Assembly: GCA_047608075.1 (NCBI GenBank)
Contig: JBLKRX010000015.1
Location: 1-64,000 of the forward strand
DNA from: Ferdinandcohnia humi_A
GTDB taxonomy: Bacteria; Bacillota; Bacilli; Bacillales; Bacillaceae_L
Length of the DNA: 64,000 bases
Reading direction: 5' to 3'
Position numbers and translations under genes: made by a program. Position 1 is the stretch's first letter. Each line of letters begins with the position of its first letter. Positions 42,230-50,594 of this stretch are shown one piece after another. The notes beneath the pieces were generated by a model, which made no database searches, was not told the origin of the DNA, and was given only the letters and a program-made list of their open reading frames with translations.

Positions 42230-44179
42230 ATGAAGTTGAAAATGTTAACGATGTTCGTAGTAACGATTGTCTTTGCAAGTACATTGTTAGTCGGAAACGC
42301 AGAAGCGATTACTCCCTCTGGTGTAACAATGATTTCCCGGGTAACTGGTCCAACTCCTTCGGGAGAAACGATGCCGAATCCTAATCAAACCCATAGTAGA
42401 TACGATGTCGGTGGAACCGATTTAGGAATCATATGGGACAAAGGGGGAGGAGAATATTTCATCGCCTTCGGAGATACGAATAATACGGCGGGACAATGGA
42501 ATAGAAGCAATATTCTAGCGGTTTCGTCAGATACGAATTTGGAGGATGGGCTTTCGTTCTCCACGATGATCCAAAGTTCTCCGGGGTTTGCAAAAGAAAT
42601 CCTTCCGTCAAAAAAAATCAACAACGATGAGATGACAGTCATTCCGACAGCAGGTATAACCGTTGGTAACCGCCATTATATCCACTATATGTCCGTCAAT
42701 CATTGGGGCGATTCGGGCAGATGGTATACCAACTATTCTGGTATTGCTTATTCTGATGACAACGGTCAAAACTGGATCAAACATCCTACGACAAGATGGA
42801 ACAACAATAAAACCACTTGGGACAACAAGTTTCAGATGGCTGCCTTCGTCAAAAATGGAGGATTCGTCTACATGTACGCTACACCGAATGGGCGATTCGG
42901 TGATATATACTTAGCAAGGGTGCCGGAGAACAATATGCTGAATATTGGAGATTATCGTTATTGGGACGGCAATGGATGGGTAACCGACCAAAATGCAGCT
43001 AAAGCGGTTACTATTGGGGTAGCCGGAGAGTTGTCCGTTACCTACAACACATACTTTAAACGGTTTATTATGACGTACTTGAACGAGGATCGTCAAGCTA
43101 TTGTCATGCGGGACGCTCCAACTCCAATTGGACCATGGGGTGGGGAGAAAATTTTGGTTCCAGGCAACTTCACTGGATTGGGACAATATAATGCGTTTAT
43201 GCATCCTCTATCGAATAACAGTTCATCCCTGTATTTCATCATGTCCACCTGGTATCCGGATTATAACACGCACTTAATGAAAGTGCAGCTGAACGATGAT
43301 ATGCTAGGAGACAATATCATCTCTGATCCCGGCTTCGAAACGCAAACACAAACACCAATAATGGCACCGTGGTATGTTGAAGGGGAAGGCGGGATTGACC
43401 GCAACCTTGGAAACGCACATACAGGAGACGATAATGGCTACGTCCGGAACGGCAGTGGATGGAACGCCATTAAGCAGCGTGTCGTTGTGCAGCCGTATAC
43501 GGATTACACGTTGAAAGGCTGGGTCCGTTCTTCAACCAATAATACAGAAGGTTATTTCGGGGTAAGAGTTCCAAACGGAGGAACTGTCTTAAAAGAGAAC
43601 AAGTTCGGCTCCTTGTCGAATTATACTGAGCAGACCGTGCAATTTAACTCAGGACCTAATTCAGTTGTCGAGCTATACACAGGCATATGGGCAAACGGGG
43701 ATACTTGGGTTCAAGTGGACGATGTCAGTTTAACGCGTGATAGTAATCTAGTCGGTCATGCAGGATTCGAATCTCAGACGTCTACATCACTTACTTCGCC
43801 TTGGTATATGAACGGCAATGCGGGTATAGACCGAAATCTCGGTTTGGCCCATAGCGGTTTAAACAACGGTTTTGCTCGATACAATAGCGGCTGGAACGCA
43901 GTAAAGCAGGAAATTTTCGTAGAACCGAACAAAACATATACATTAACTGCTTGGATCAGGACTTCAGCCAATAACAACGAAGGTTATTTTGGGGCAAGAC
44001 TGCTAAATGGTGGTGTGATCCTGAATGAGACCCGATTTACCAGTCTGGCAAATTATACGAAGCAAACTATTACATTCAACTCGGGCAATCACCATAGTGT
44101 CGAAATTTATGCAGGAATGTGGGCTAACAGTGGAGATACCTGGATTCAAGTAGACGATTTTAGTATGATAAAACACTGA
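42230..44179 (+). CDS. Secreted DUF4185 / GH183-type endo-D-arabinanase-like protein with two C-terminal modules
   Basis: 649 residues. A signal peptide (1-26, cleavage after AEA) precedes the catalytic beta-propeller domain (about 27-365) with RYDVGGTDLG (GTDLG at 62-66) and AFGDT (about 79-83). Two tandem modules of about 135 residues follow (about 370-505 and 510-648). They share GIDRNLG, AVKQ or AIKQ, EGYFG, IWANGDTWVQVDD or its variant, and look like CBM4/9-type jelly-roll carbohydrate-binding modules. GH183 members are endo-alpha-D-arabinanases. Released to the medium, the protein would start polymer breakdown. The gene looks GC-richer than its neighbours, which suggests separate acquisition. 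ATG 42230 has GGATGGTGCAGG upstream. Confidence 0.88.
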   Translation: MKLKMLTMFVVTIVFASTLLVGNAEAITPSGVTMISRVTGPTPSGETMPNPNQTHSRYDVGGTDLGIIWDKGGGEYFIAFGDTNNTAGQWNRSNILAVSSDTNLEDGLSFSTMIQSSPGFAKEILPSKKINNDEMTVIPTAGITVGNRHYIHYMSVNHWGDSGRWYTNYSGIAYSDDNGQNWIKHPTTRWNNNKTTWDNKFQMAAFVKNGGFVYMYATPNGRFGDIYLARVPENNMLNIGDYRYWDGNGWVTDQNAAKAVTIGVAGELSVTYNTYFKRFIMTYLNEDRQAIVMRDAPTPIGPWGGEKILVPGNFTGLGQYNAFMHPLSNNSSSLYFIMSTWYPDYNTHLMKVQLNDDMLGDNIISDPGFETQTQTPIMAPWYVEGEGGIDRNLGNAHTGDDNGYVRNGSGWNAIKQRVVVQPYTDYTLKGWVRSSTNNTEGYFGVRVPNGGTVLKENKFGSLSNYTEQTVQFNSGPNSVVELYTGIWANGDTWVQVDDVSLTRDSNLVGHAGFESQTSTSLTSPWYMNGNAGIDRNLGLAHSGLNNGFARYNSGWNAVKQEIFVEPNKTYTLTAWIRTSANNNEGYFGARLLNGGVILNETRFTSLANYTKQTITFNSGNHHSVEIYAGMWANSGDTWIQVDDFSMIKH

Positions 44180-44229
44180 CCTACTGACAAAACAGTTTAG
44201 AGTACATTCAACAATAATTTACAACTAGA

Positions 44230-44258
44230 ACCCCACTTCATAATTTTTGAAGTGGGGT
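44230..44258. terminator. Shared terminator between convergent genes
   Basis: A perfect 11-bp stem ACCCCACTTCA / TGAAGTGGGGT with a 7-base loop, between the convergent GH183-type and GH127-type genes. Confidence 0.8.
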
Positions 44259-44272
44259 CCTAAGCTATTCTT

Positions 44273-46153
44273 TTACTCTTTTAATACTGGGAATTCTCCA
44301 ATTCGTAATCGTGCACAGCCATAAGGTACAAGCTCAATTGTCTCAACATTAGCATTAGGATATGGAATTGGATTTAAAGGTGGCTCTGCAGCAGAATTAT
44401 TTTCCATAAACCAATTTGCCACGAGTCTGCCTTTTGTTATCAGTTTAATTGGTGCTGTATTTGTTTTATAGGGTTGATAGGACATTTCCTCGAGTTTTAA
44501 TTCAAACTCTGTATCCTTTAGTAATCCATACCGCCAGTTAGATGTAGGATAAACCTCCCAATCATGGAATCGTTCACGTTCTTGTACACGAATCCATTGT
44601 TCCCTAATTGGTAAGGCAAAGAGGAGAGGTCCTCGATTGACACTAACAGCACAATTGTTTCGTTCTTCAAATTGTATGTCCATTGGTAAAAGCACTTCAA
44701 CTTGATCGCCTGATTGCCACTCACGTTCTATTCGTGCAAACCCATTCTTCACTTCAATTAGCTGTGTTTTTCCGTTAATTTTAACTTGAAAGCTCGAGCA
44801 CCAGTGAGGAACACGTAGTAATACTGGAAAATTAGATGTTTTAGATAGCTTTAATGTTATCAATCCATTTTCTCGAAATGGATATTCACTATCCACTATA
44901 ATTACAACTTCAGTGTGATCTGCAATATGTGTTTGTACTCGACAAGGTGCATATGAAATAGCAGCTACTCCACCATCATTCGTTAACATCCACAAGCTGG
45001 ATGTTAATTTCGGCCATCCTTGATGCATATTCGCTGTACAGCAACCAAAGTTAGGTTCTAATCCAAATATATTTGCTTCCTCGTTATTTACCCATGGTCT
45101 TTTTGCTGCATTACACATAACCTGGTTAACCTGCTGGTCATATTGATGGGAGTCCCACTCGGGTGAAATCGTTGCGGGTAGAGCATTAAACGCTACTTTT
45201 TCTAGTATATCTCCGAATTTTCCATCCCCAAGAATACGAATAAGGTTTTCCATACTATACATATACTCAACGACTGCACACAACTCAACACCTTGGCTAG
45301 GATGTGTTCCGGAAAGCCATTCATCACCAGAAAACATTCCATGTGCTTGGCCATGATGTGTCATTAAGCTTTCAATGCCTTTATAAACTGCGTCTTTTTC
45401 CGACTCATTTCCTGTTTGTCTATAGAAAACAGCCGGTGTTTTTACTCCCATTGCAACATTTACAACATGGGTTCGATGATCCCACTGATTTTGCTTGCGC
45501 CAAAATGGAAACTTAGCAAAGATCTCACTCCAATCAGTTGTTTGGTTTCGTACAATTTCAGCTAATTCAAGTAAAAAAGATTCATGTGTACGTTCGTATA
45601 GCCAATGAATCGATAATAGCAAATCAGCACCGCGTGCCTGCGCCCATTCTTTTAAAGGATATTGAATTAATGCTTCCTTAAGAAAGGAGAAGTACCGTGT
45701 TATAAAGGGAATTACTCGATCATCACTTGTAGCTTCCTGATATTGTGTTAACACCTTCAACATAATTATTTCTTGCCACCAGTCTTGGTTATCTCCAAGC
45801 ACTTCGTTCAATTGAATTAAAGTACCGGGACCAAATGAACCATCTTCCCTTTGACTTGCTAACGCCCATTCAATCCATGGTTGAACTTTTTCAATAAGTT
45901 TTTGATCCTCTAACAAATACGCCAATGGTAATAGACCATCTAGATAATATGGTCCACGTTCCCAGCTATCACCTGAACCTCCAAGCCATCCATTATTTGA
46001 GCTAACATCCTCCCAATGTTTGTCTAAATGTCCTGTAAAGCCGTTTGCTTGTATTTCTAATTGATTTCGTAGCCATCCACTCGGTTTTATACTCCCAAGG
46101 GGCAAGGACGTAAACGAACTTTCTTTTAATGTATATTGTGTTATGTGAGTCAT
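44273..46153 (-). CDS. DUF1680 / GH127-type glycoside hydrolase
   Basis: About 626 residues, no signal peptide. An (alpha/alpha)6 barrel (about 1-420) is followed by beta domains. The metal site of GH127 appears kept: glutamate and cysteine in GVELCAVVE, and the cysteine pair in FGCCTANMHQGW, which includes the likely catalytic cysteine. GH127 and relatives (GH146) are beta-L-arabinofuranosidases and act on other furanosides too. In this island removal of a beta-linked cap from arabinan-type chains is an inference. ATG 46153 is chosen with AGAGGTG 6 bases upstream. Transcribed opposite to the island; a MITE copy lies just upstream. Confidence 0.85.
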   Translation of the reverse strand: MTHITQYTLKESSFTSLPLGSIKPSGWLRNQLEIQANGFTGHLDKHWEDVSSNNGWLGGSGDSWERGPYYLDGLLPLAYLLEDQKLIEKVQPWIEWALASQREDGSFGPGTLIQLNEVLGDNQDWWQEIIMLKVLTQYQEATSDDRVIPFITRYFSFLKEALIQYPLKEWAQARGADLLLSIHWLYERTHESFLLELAEIVRNQTTDWSEIFAKFPFWRKQNQWDHRTHVVNVAMGVKTPAVFYRQTGNESEKDAVYKGIESLMTHHGQAHGMFSGDEWLSGTHPSQGVELCAVVEYMYSMENLIRILGDGKFGDILEKVAFNALPATISPEWDSHQYDQQVNQVMCNAAKRPWVNNEEANIFGLEPNFGCCTANMHQGWPKLTSSLWMLTNDGGVAAISYAPCRVQTHIADHTEVVIIVDSEYPFRENGLITLKLSKTSNFPVLLRVPHWCSSFQVKINGKTQLIEVKNGFARIEREWQSGDQVEVLLPMDIQFEERNNCAVSVNRGPLLFALPIREQWIRVQERERFHDWEVYPTSNWRYGLLKDTEFELKLEEMSYQPYKTNTAPIKLITKGRLVANWFMENNSAAEPPLNPIPYPNANVETIELVPYGCARLRIGEFPVLKE

Positions 46154-46178
46154 TTGTAACACCTCTTTAAATTATTTA

Positions 46179-46386
46179 GGCTGTATTCGCAGAGATTGTT
46201 GTCTTTCGTACAGGTTTACTATTATGTTTTACAGAAGGGTATATGATTCTGACACGATTACACTTGAATTCATTAAAGCAGTCAGAATAAGCCACTGAAC
46301 TAATTAAGTTGCCTTGAATTCATCAAACCTTATCAGAAGTCACCACTAAACTGGTACAGAGAGTAACAAAGCTTACGAAAAGAGCC
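46179..46386 (-). mobile_element. MITE-like element, copy C
   Basis: 208 bp, inverted relative to copies A and B. Ends are GGCTGTATTCGCAGAG (left) and, read inward from the right, GGCTCTTTTCGTAAGC. A perfect 8-bp direct repeat ATTATTTA flanks it (46171-46178 and 46387-46394). It lies in the divergent space between the GH127-type gene and the araC-type gene, so it may separate or alter their promoters. Confidence 0.88.
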
Positions 46387-46503
46387 ATTATTTATAGTAA
46401 AATTAAAACTTCTATATAAGAATTATAAATACATATTATCAATGATAAAATGCATTATTATAACAATAATTTGTACAATCATAACAAAAATGGAGAGATG
46501 AAA

Positions 46504-47376
46504 ATGCTGCGTTTGATGGCACCACCTTTACCAACCTTATTAGATGCTGGTGAAGATACATATGAAATTGGTCAAACCCATCCGAATCGAAATCAGATTG
46601 GTGTTTTTGATTTGCTAATTGTAACAACTGGATGCTTGTTAATGGGAGAAAGTAAGCAGAAGTATGAGGTGAAAGGTGAACATACGCTGATTTTATATCC
46701 CGATCGACATCATTTTTCATATAAACCATGTGAAGAACGAACTCATTTTTATTGGTTTCATTTTACGACAGCTAATGTATGGACAGAATTAAGCGAAACT
46801 TCGACATCACATAGTATAGAGAAGGAAAGATCGCAAGGCAGGAACCCATTTTCGGAGTACCCATTTAGAATTGTACTTCCGAAATTTTGCAATGTGGATA
46901 ATTGGAAAGCGGTTGATCATCTTTGTCAACAAATAATTAGAGCAGAGAATGAGTGGATTTACTCTTGGGAATGGCAGAAGCAAGTTTTATTTCAGCAGTT
47001 ACTTCAAGAACTATCTAGCGAAGCAAATGTATCAAAATCTCTACCGTCATTAGCTGTTGCAGAGCAGGCTGCAGCATATCTACGTAGGAATTATCAAAAA
47101 AAGATAGGCTACGAAGAGCTAGGAAAAGCGCTTCGATTTCACCCGAATCATATTGCCAGATGTATGATTAATTCATTAGGGTGTACGCCCATTGAGTATG
47201 TAACTAGAGTCCGGCTCGATCAAGCAAAACTTTTATTAATTTCGAAGGATTGGAGTATTGAAAAAATATCAGAAAGCTGTGGTTTTTCACAAATGGCCTA
47301 TTTTAGCCGGATTTTTAAAAAACAAGAAGGGATAACCCCTAGAGAATTTCGTTATAGGTTTTCAGGTGAAAAATGA
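46504..47376 (+). CDS. AraC-family transcriptional regulator
   Basis: About 290 residues. An N-terminal cupin-type sensor domain (about 10-150) is followed by a double helix-turn-helix domain (about 190-285): YEELGKALRFHPNHIARCM and the AraC signature ISESCGFSQMAYFSRIFKKQ ending GITPREFR. Proteins of this layout usually activate nearby glycosidase genes on sugar binding. ATG 46504 is chosen with GGAGAG 6 bases upstream. Divergent from the GH127-type gene, its likely target. Confidence 0.88.
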   Translation: MLRLMAPPLPTLLDAGEDTYEIGQTHPNRNQIGVFDLLIVTTGCLLMGESKQKYEVKGEHTLILYPDRHHFSYKPCEERTHFYWFHFTTANVWTELSETSTSHSIEKERSQGRNPFSEYPFRIVLPKFCNVDNWKAVDHLCQQIIRAENEWIYSWEWQKQVLFQQLLQELSSEANVSKSLPSLAVAEQAAAYLRRNYQKKIGYEELGKALRFHPNHIARCMINSLGCTPIEYVTRVRLDQAKLLLISKDWSIEKISESCGFSQMAYFSRIFKKQEGITPREFRYRFSGEK

Positions 47377-47540
47377 ACGAATTTTCCTTGGAGAATTTTG
47401 TTATGTTAAATAATGATTGATAATATGTAAAATCTCCCTTTTATTTTTTGGTAAAGTGAATTAAAATGTAATTAATGTTACAATTGTTAATTTCGATTTT
47501 TACATAATTTCATAATAACTATAAAAAGGGGGGATAAATT

Positions 47541-48422
47541 GTGAAACTTGGAGTTATTCATTTTGGGCCTTTGACGGCAGGAAGTCATCAAATCATTCAA
47601 ACAGTCGTTGAGTATTGTTTGACAAAATCTATATCATTGAGTGGGATTAAATGGAACCAAACAACTAATGATGTTGAATTGAAAGAGTTAAACAATGACT
47701 CAATCCTAAAATGGGTCAATGAGCGGGAAGTTATGTTGAATAGCCTTCCGATTGATAAAATCAAACATCAAGCCAAACTAATCAAACTAATTGATCAGTT
47801 TGATTCCCTCGTTGTATTAGGAGGAAACAGAGAACTGGTTGATTTTATTATTGGAAATACAAAATCAAATATATTGACAGTGCCAATCTCCATTATTAAT
47901 GATTTCATTGGAACAGAGCTATCACTTGGCTATGACTCTGCTTTAAATGTAATTGTGAATAACATTCTCAAAATACAAGATACAATTGATTCACTAAAGT
48001 ATGGAAAGTTGAGAGTGTTCTGTACTCAGATTCCAGGTGTTTTATACAATTCACTATTAGAAGATGTATCAATCGCAGTAAAAGGACAATTGATTTATAA
48101 ACCAAATGAAATGTTTTGGGAAAATTTAGCGACTACATTGAAGGATAGATATGATAAAGGGATTACCTATTCAATGTTAGTTGTAAACGAAGAAATTGAT
48201 CCAAATGAAGTACATCGCAGGCTTTCTGAAAAGCTAGATATCGACTTTAAGTGGAATTATATTGATGAATCACAATGTGTAGGACCATTTCCAACGGCTA
48301 TTGATAGATTGTTGGCAGTAAAATTTTCCGATACTATTATTAGTTGGCTTAGTGCGAGAGGTAAGTCATCTCATATTTTAGTCAAAAATAATAGAGTAAT
48401 AGTTGAAGATAGTCAAAAATAA
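47541..48422 (+). CDS. Degenerate phosphofructokinase-like protein
   Basis: 293 residues. The order of motifs follows ATP-dependent 6-phosphofructokinase (PfkA). LVVLGGNRE (94-98) stands where PfkA has GGDGS, VPISIINDFIGTELSLGYDSA (114-134) where it has PxTIDNDIxGTDxTxGFDTA, and VGPFPTAIDRLLA near the C terminus where it has GGxPSxxDRxxA. The catalytic aspartate of TIDND is isoleucine and the metal-binding aspartate of GGDG is asparagine, so kinase activity is unlikely. It may sense a phosphorylated sugar. GTG start behind GGGGGG. The transketolase gene follows 23 bases after it. The upstream gap (47377-47540) is AT-rich with no promoter I trust. Confidence 0.6.
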   Translation: MKLGVIHFGPLTAGSHQIIQTVVEYCLTKSISLSGIKWNQTTNDVELKELNNDSILKWVNEREVMLNSLPIDKIKHQAKLIKLIDQFDSLVVLGGNRELVDFIIGNTKSNILTVPISIINDFIGTELSLGYDSALNVIVNNILKIQDTIDSLKYGKLRVFCTQIPGVLYNSLLEDVSIAVKGQLIYKPNEMFWENLATTLKDRYDKGITYSMLVVNEEIDPNEVHRRLSEKLDIDFKWNYIDESQCVGPFPTAIDRLLAVKFSDTIISWLSARGKSSHILVKNNRVIVEDSQK

Positions 48423-48445
48423 ATTGAAATAAAGGAGATAGTAGT

Positions 48446-50461
48446 ATGAGTACAATAGAAACAAAAGCTACCATTGAGCAACTTGCAATTAATACAATTC
48501 GCACACTTTCCATTGATGCAATTGAAAAGGCAAACTCAGGACATCCAGGAATGCCAATGGGGGCAGCTCCAATGGCATACACGCTTTGGAGTAAATTTAT
48601 GAATCATAATCCTTCTAATCCAAATTGGTTTAATCGCGATCGTTTTGTCCTTTCTGCAGGACATGGTTCCATGCTTCTGTACAGTTTATTGCACCTATTT
48701 GGATACGATGTAAGTATAGAAGATATTAAGAATTTCCGTCAATGGGGAAGTAAAACTCCGGGGCATCCGGAATTTGGTCATACACCAGGTGTAGAAGCCA
48801 CAACTGGACCACTAGGCCAAGGTGTTGCAATGGCAGTTGGTATGGCGATGGCCGAGCGTCATTTGGCATCTGTGTATAATCGTGATCAATACAATGTAGT
48901 AGATCACTTTACGTATGGAATATGTGGTGATGGAGATTTAATGGAAGGTGTTTCTGCAGAAGCAGCATCCTTAGCGGGTCATTTAAAATTAGGAAGATTA
49001 GTCATGTTATATGATTCAAATGATATTTCTCTAGATGGTGATTTACATTTGTCATTCTCAGAAAGTGTTGAAGATCGATTTAAATCATATGGATGGCAAG
49101 TCATTCGGGTTGAGGATGGAAATGACATTAAAGAATTATCGGCCGCATTAGAAAAGGCAAAACAAAACCTAAATCAACCTACATTAATTGAAGTAAAAAC
49201 AACAATTGGTTTTGGTTCTCCAAATAAAAGTGGGAAATCTGCTTCACATGGTTCACCTCTAGGAAAAAGTGAAGTTCAGTTAACGAAGGAAGCATACGGT
49301 TGGAACTTTGAAGAGGAATTTTATATTCCAGAGGAAGTAACTTCACATTATTCAGATCTTAAAGCTAATGGAGAAGAAAAAGAACAAGAATGGAATAATC
49401 AATTTGCAGAATACAAAAAGGCATATCCAAGCCTAGCACGTCAGCTTGAAATGGCAATGAATGGAGAATTACCAGAAGGATGGGCCGAAGAACTACCTGT
49501 TTATGCTGGTGATAAAAAGGTTGCTACTCGTTCTGCATCAGGAGAAGTGTTACATTCATTGGCTAAAAAGCTTCCGAACGTATTTGGTGGTTCAGCAGAT
49601 TTAGCATCATCTAATAAAACATATATGAAAGAGCAAGGGGATTTCTCCTCTATTGATTATTCAGGTAAAAACATTTGGTTTGGTGTTAGAGAATTTGCAA
49701 TGGGAGCTGCAATGAACGGAATAGCACTACACGGAGGAGTAAAAGTATTCGGTGCGACATTCTTTGTCTTTTCTGATTATGTACGTCCTGCAATCCGTTT
49801 AGCTGCACTGATGAAGCTTCCTGTAACATATGTATTTACTCATGATAGTATTGCTGTCGGGGAAGATGGCCCTACACATGAACCTGTAGAGCAATTAGCA
49901 TCACTGAGAACAATGCCTGGTATTTCTGTCATACGTCCTGCGGACGCAAATGAAACAGCGGCTGCATGGAAATTAGCTATCGAAAGTAAGGATGAGCCAA
50001 CATTACTCGTTCTCACTCGTCAAGACTTACCTTATTTAGCAATTAATAAAGAAGTTATTTATGAAGGTGTAAAAAAAGGTGCATATGTAGTATCTGAAGC
50101 TAAGGGAAGTGCAGATGGTATTCTTCTTGCATCAGGTTCAGAGGTATCATTGGCCATAGAAGCTCAAAAAGAATTAGAAAACGAAAATATCTATGTGTCA
50201 GTTGTAAGTATGCCTAGCTGGGATCGTTTTGAAAAACAATCAAACGAATATAAGGAATCTGTCATTCCAAGTACAGTAAGAACTAGATTGGCTATCGAAA
50301 TGGGTTCATCATTAGGTTGGCATAAATACACTGGGGATAAAGGAGCTGTTCTAGCAATCGATCAATTTGGTGCATCTGCTCCTGGAGAACAAATCATGAA
50401 AGAGTTTGGTTTTACAACTGAAAACGTAGTTAATGAAATGAAAAAACTATTGAATAAATAG
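48446..50461 (+). CDS. tkt: Transketolase
   Basis: 671 residues, full length. Moves two-carbon units between pentose and other sugar phosphates with thiamine diphosphate. The N-terminal signature SGHPGMPMGAAPMAYTLW, the cofactor motif GDGDLMEGVSAEA, the catalytic GEDGPTHEPVEQLA histidine region and the C-terminal domain are intact. Strong ribosome site AAAGGAGA. Its place between a PfkA-like protein and a DeoR/SorC-type regulator suggests an inducible pentose-use enzyme that would take up ribulose 5-phosphate-derived sugars from the island. Whether a second housekeeping transketolase exists cannot be seen here. Confidence 0.95.
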   Translation: MSTIETKATIEQLAINTIRTLSIDAIEKANSGHPGMPMGAAPMAYTLWSKFMNHNPSNPNWFNRDRFVLSAGHGSMLLYSLLHLFGYDVSIEDIKNFRQWGSKTPGHPEFGHTPGVEATTGPLGQGVAMAVGMAMAERHLASVYNRDQYNVVDHFTYGICGDGDLMEGVSAEAASLAGHLKLGRLVMLYDSNDISLDGDLHLSFSESVEDRFKSYGWQVIRVEDGNDIKELSAALEKAKQNLNQPTLIEVKTTIGFGSPNKSGKSASHGSPLGKSEVQLTKEAYGWNFEEEFYIPEEVTSHYSDLKANGEEKEQEWNNQFAEYKKAYPSLARQLEMAMNGELPEGWAEELPVYAGDKKVATRSASGEVLHSLAKKLPNVFGGSADLASSNKTYMKEQGDFSSIDYSGKNIWFGVREFAMGAAMNGIALHGGVKVFGATFFVFSDYVRPAIRLAALMKLPVTYVFTHDSIAVGEDGPTHEPVEQLASLRTMPGISVIRPADANETAAAWKLAIESKDEPTLLVLTRQDLPYLAINKEVIYEGVKKGAYVVSEAKGSADGILLASGSEVSLAIEAQKELENENIYVSVVSMPSWDRFEKQSNEYKESVIPSTVRTRLAIEMGSSLGWHKYTGDKGAVLAIDQFGASAPGEQIMKEFGFTTENVVNEMKKLLNK

Positions 50462-50467
50462 ATGATA

Positions 50468-50510
50468 GAAGGCTTTTGGTCAACGAATGTGACTAAAAGC
50501 CTTCCTTCTT
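50468..50510 (+). terminator. Terminator after the transketolase gene
   Basis: A 15-bp stem GAAGGCTTTTGGTCA / TGACTAAAAGCCTTC with one G-T pair, followed by CTTCTTG. Confidence 0.8.
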
Positions 50511-50594
50511 GTTTCAAATATTGTTCATTTAATTTTGTTACTCTATAATTATTATGAACATTTGTTTAACTATTTTTTATTAGGTGTTGAAAAA

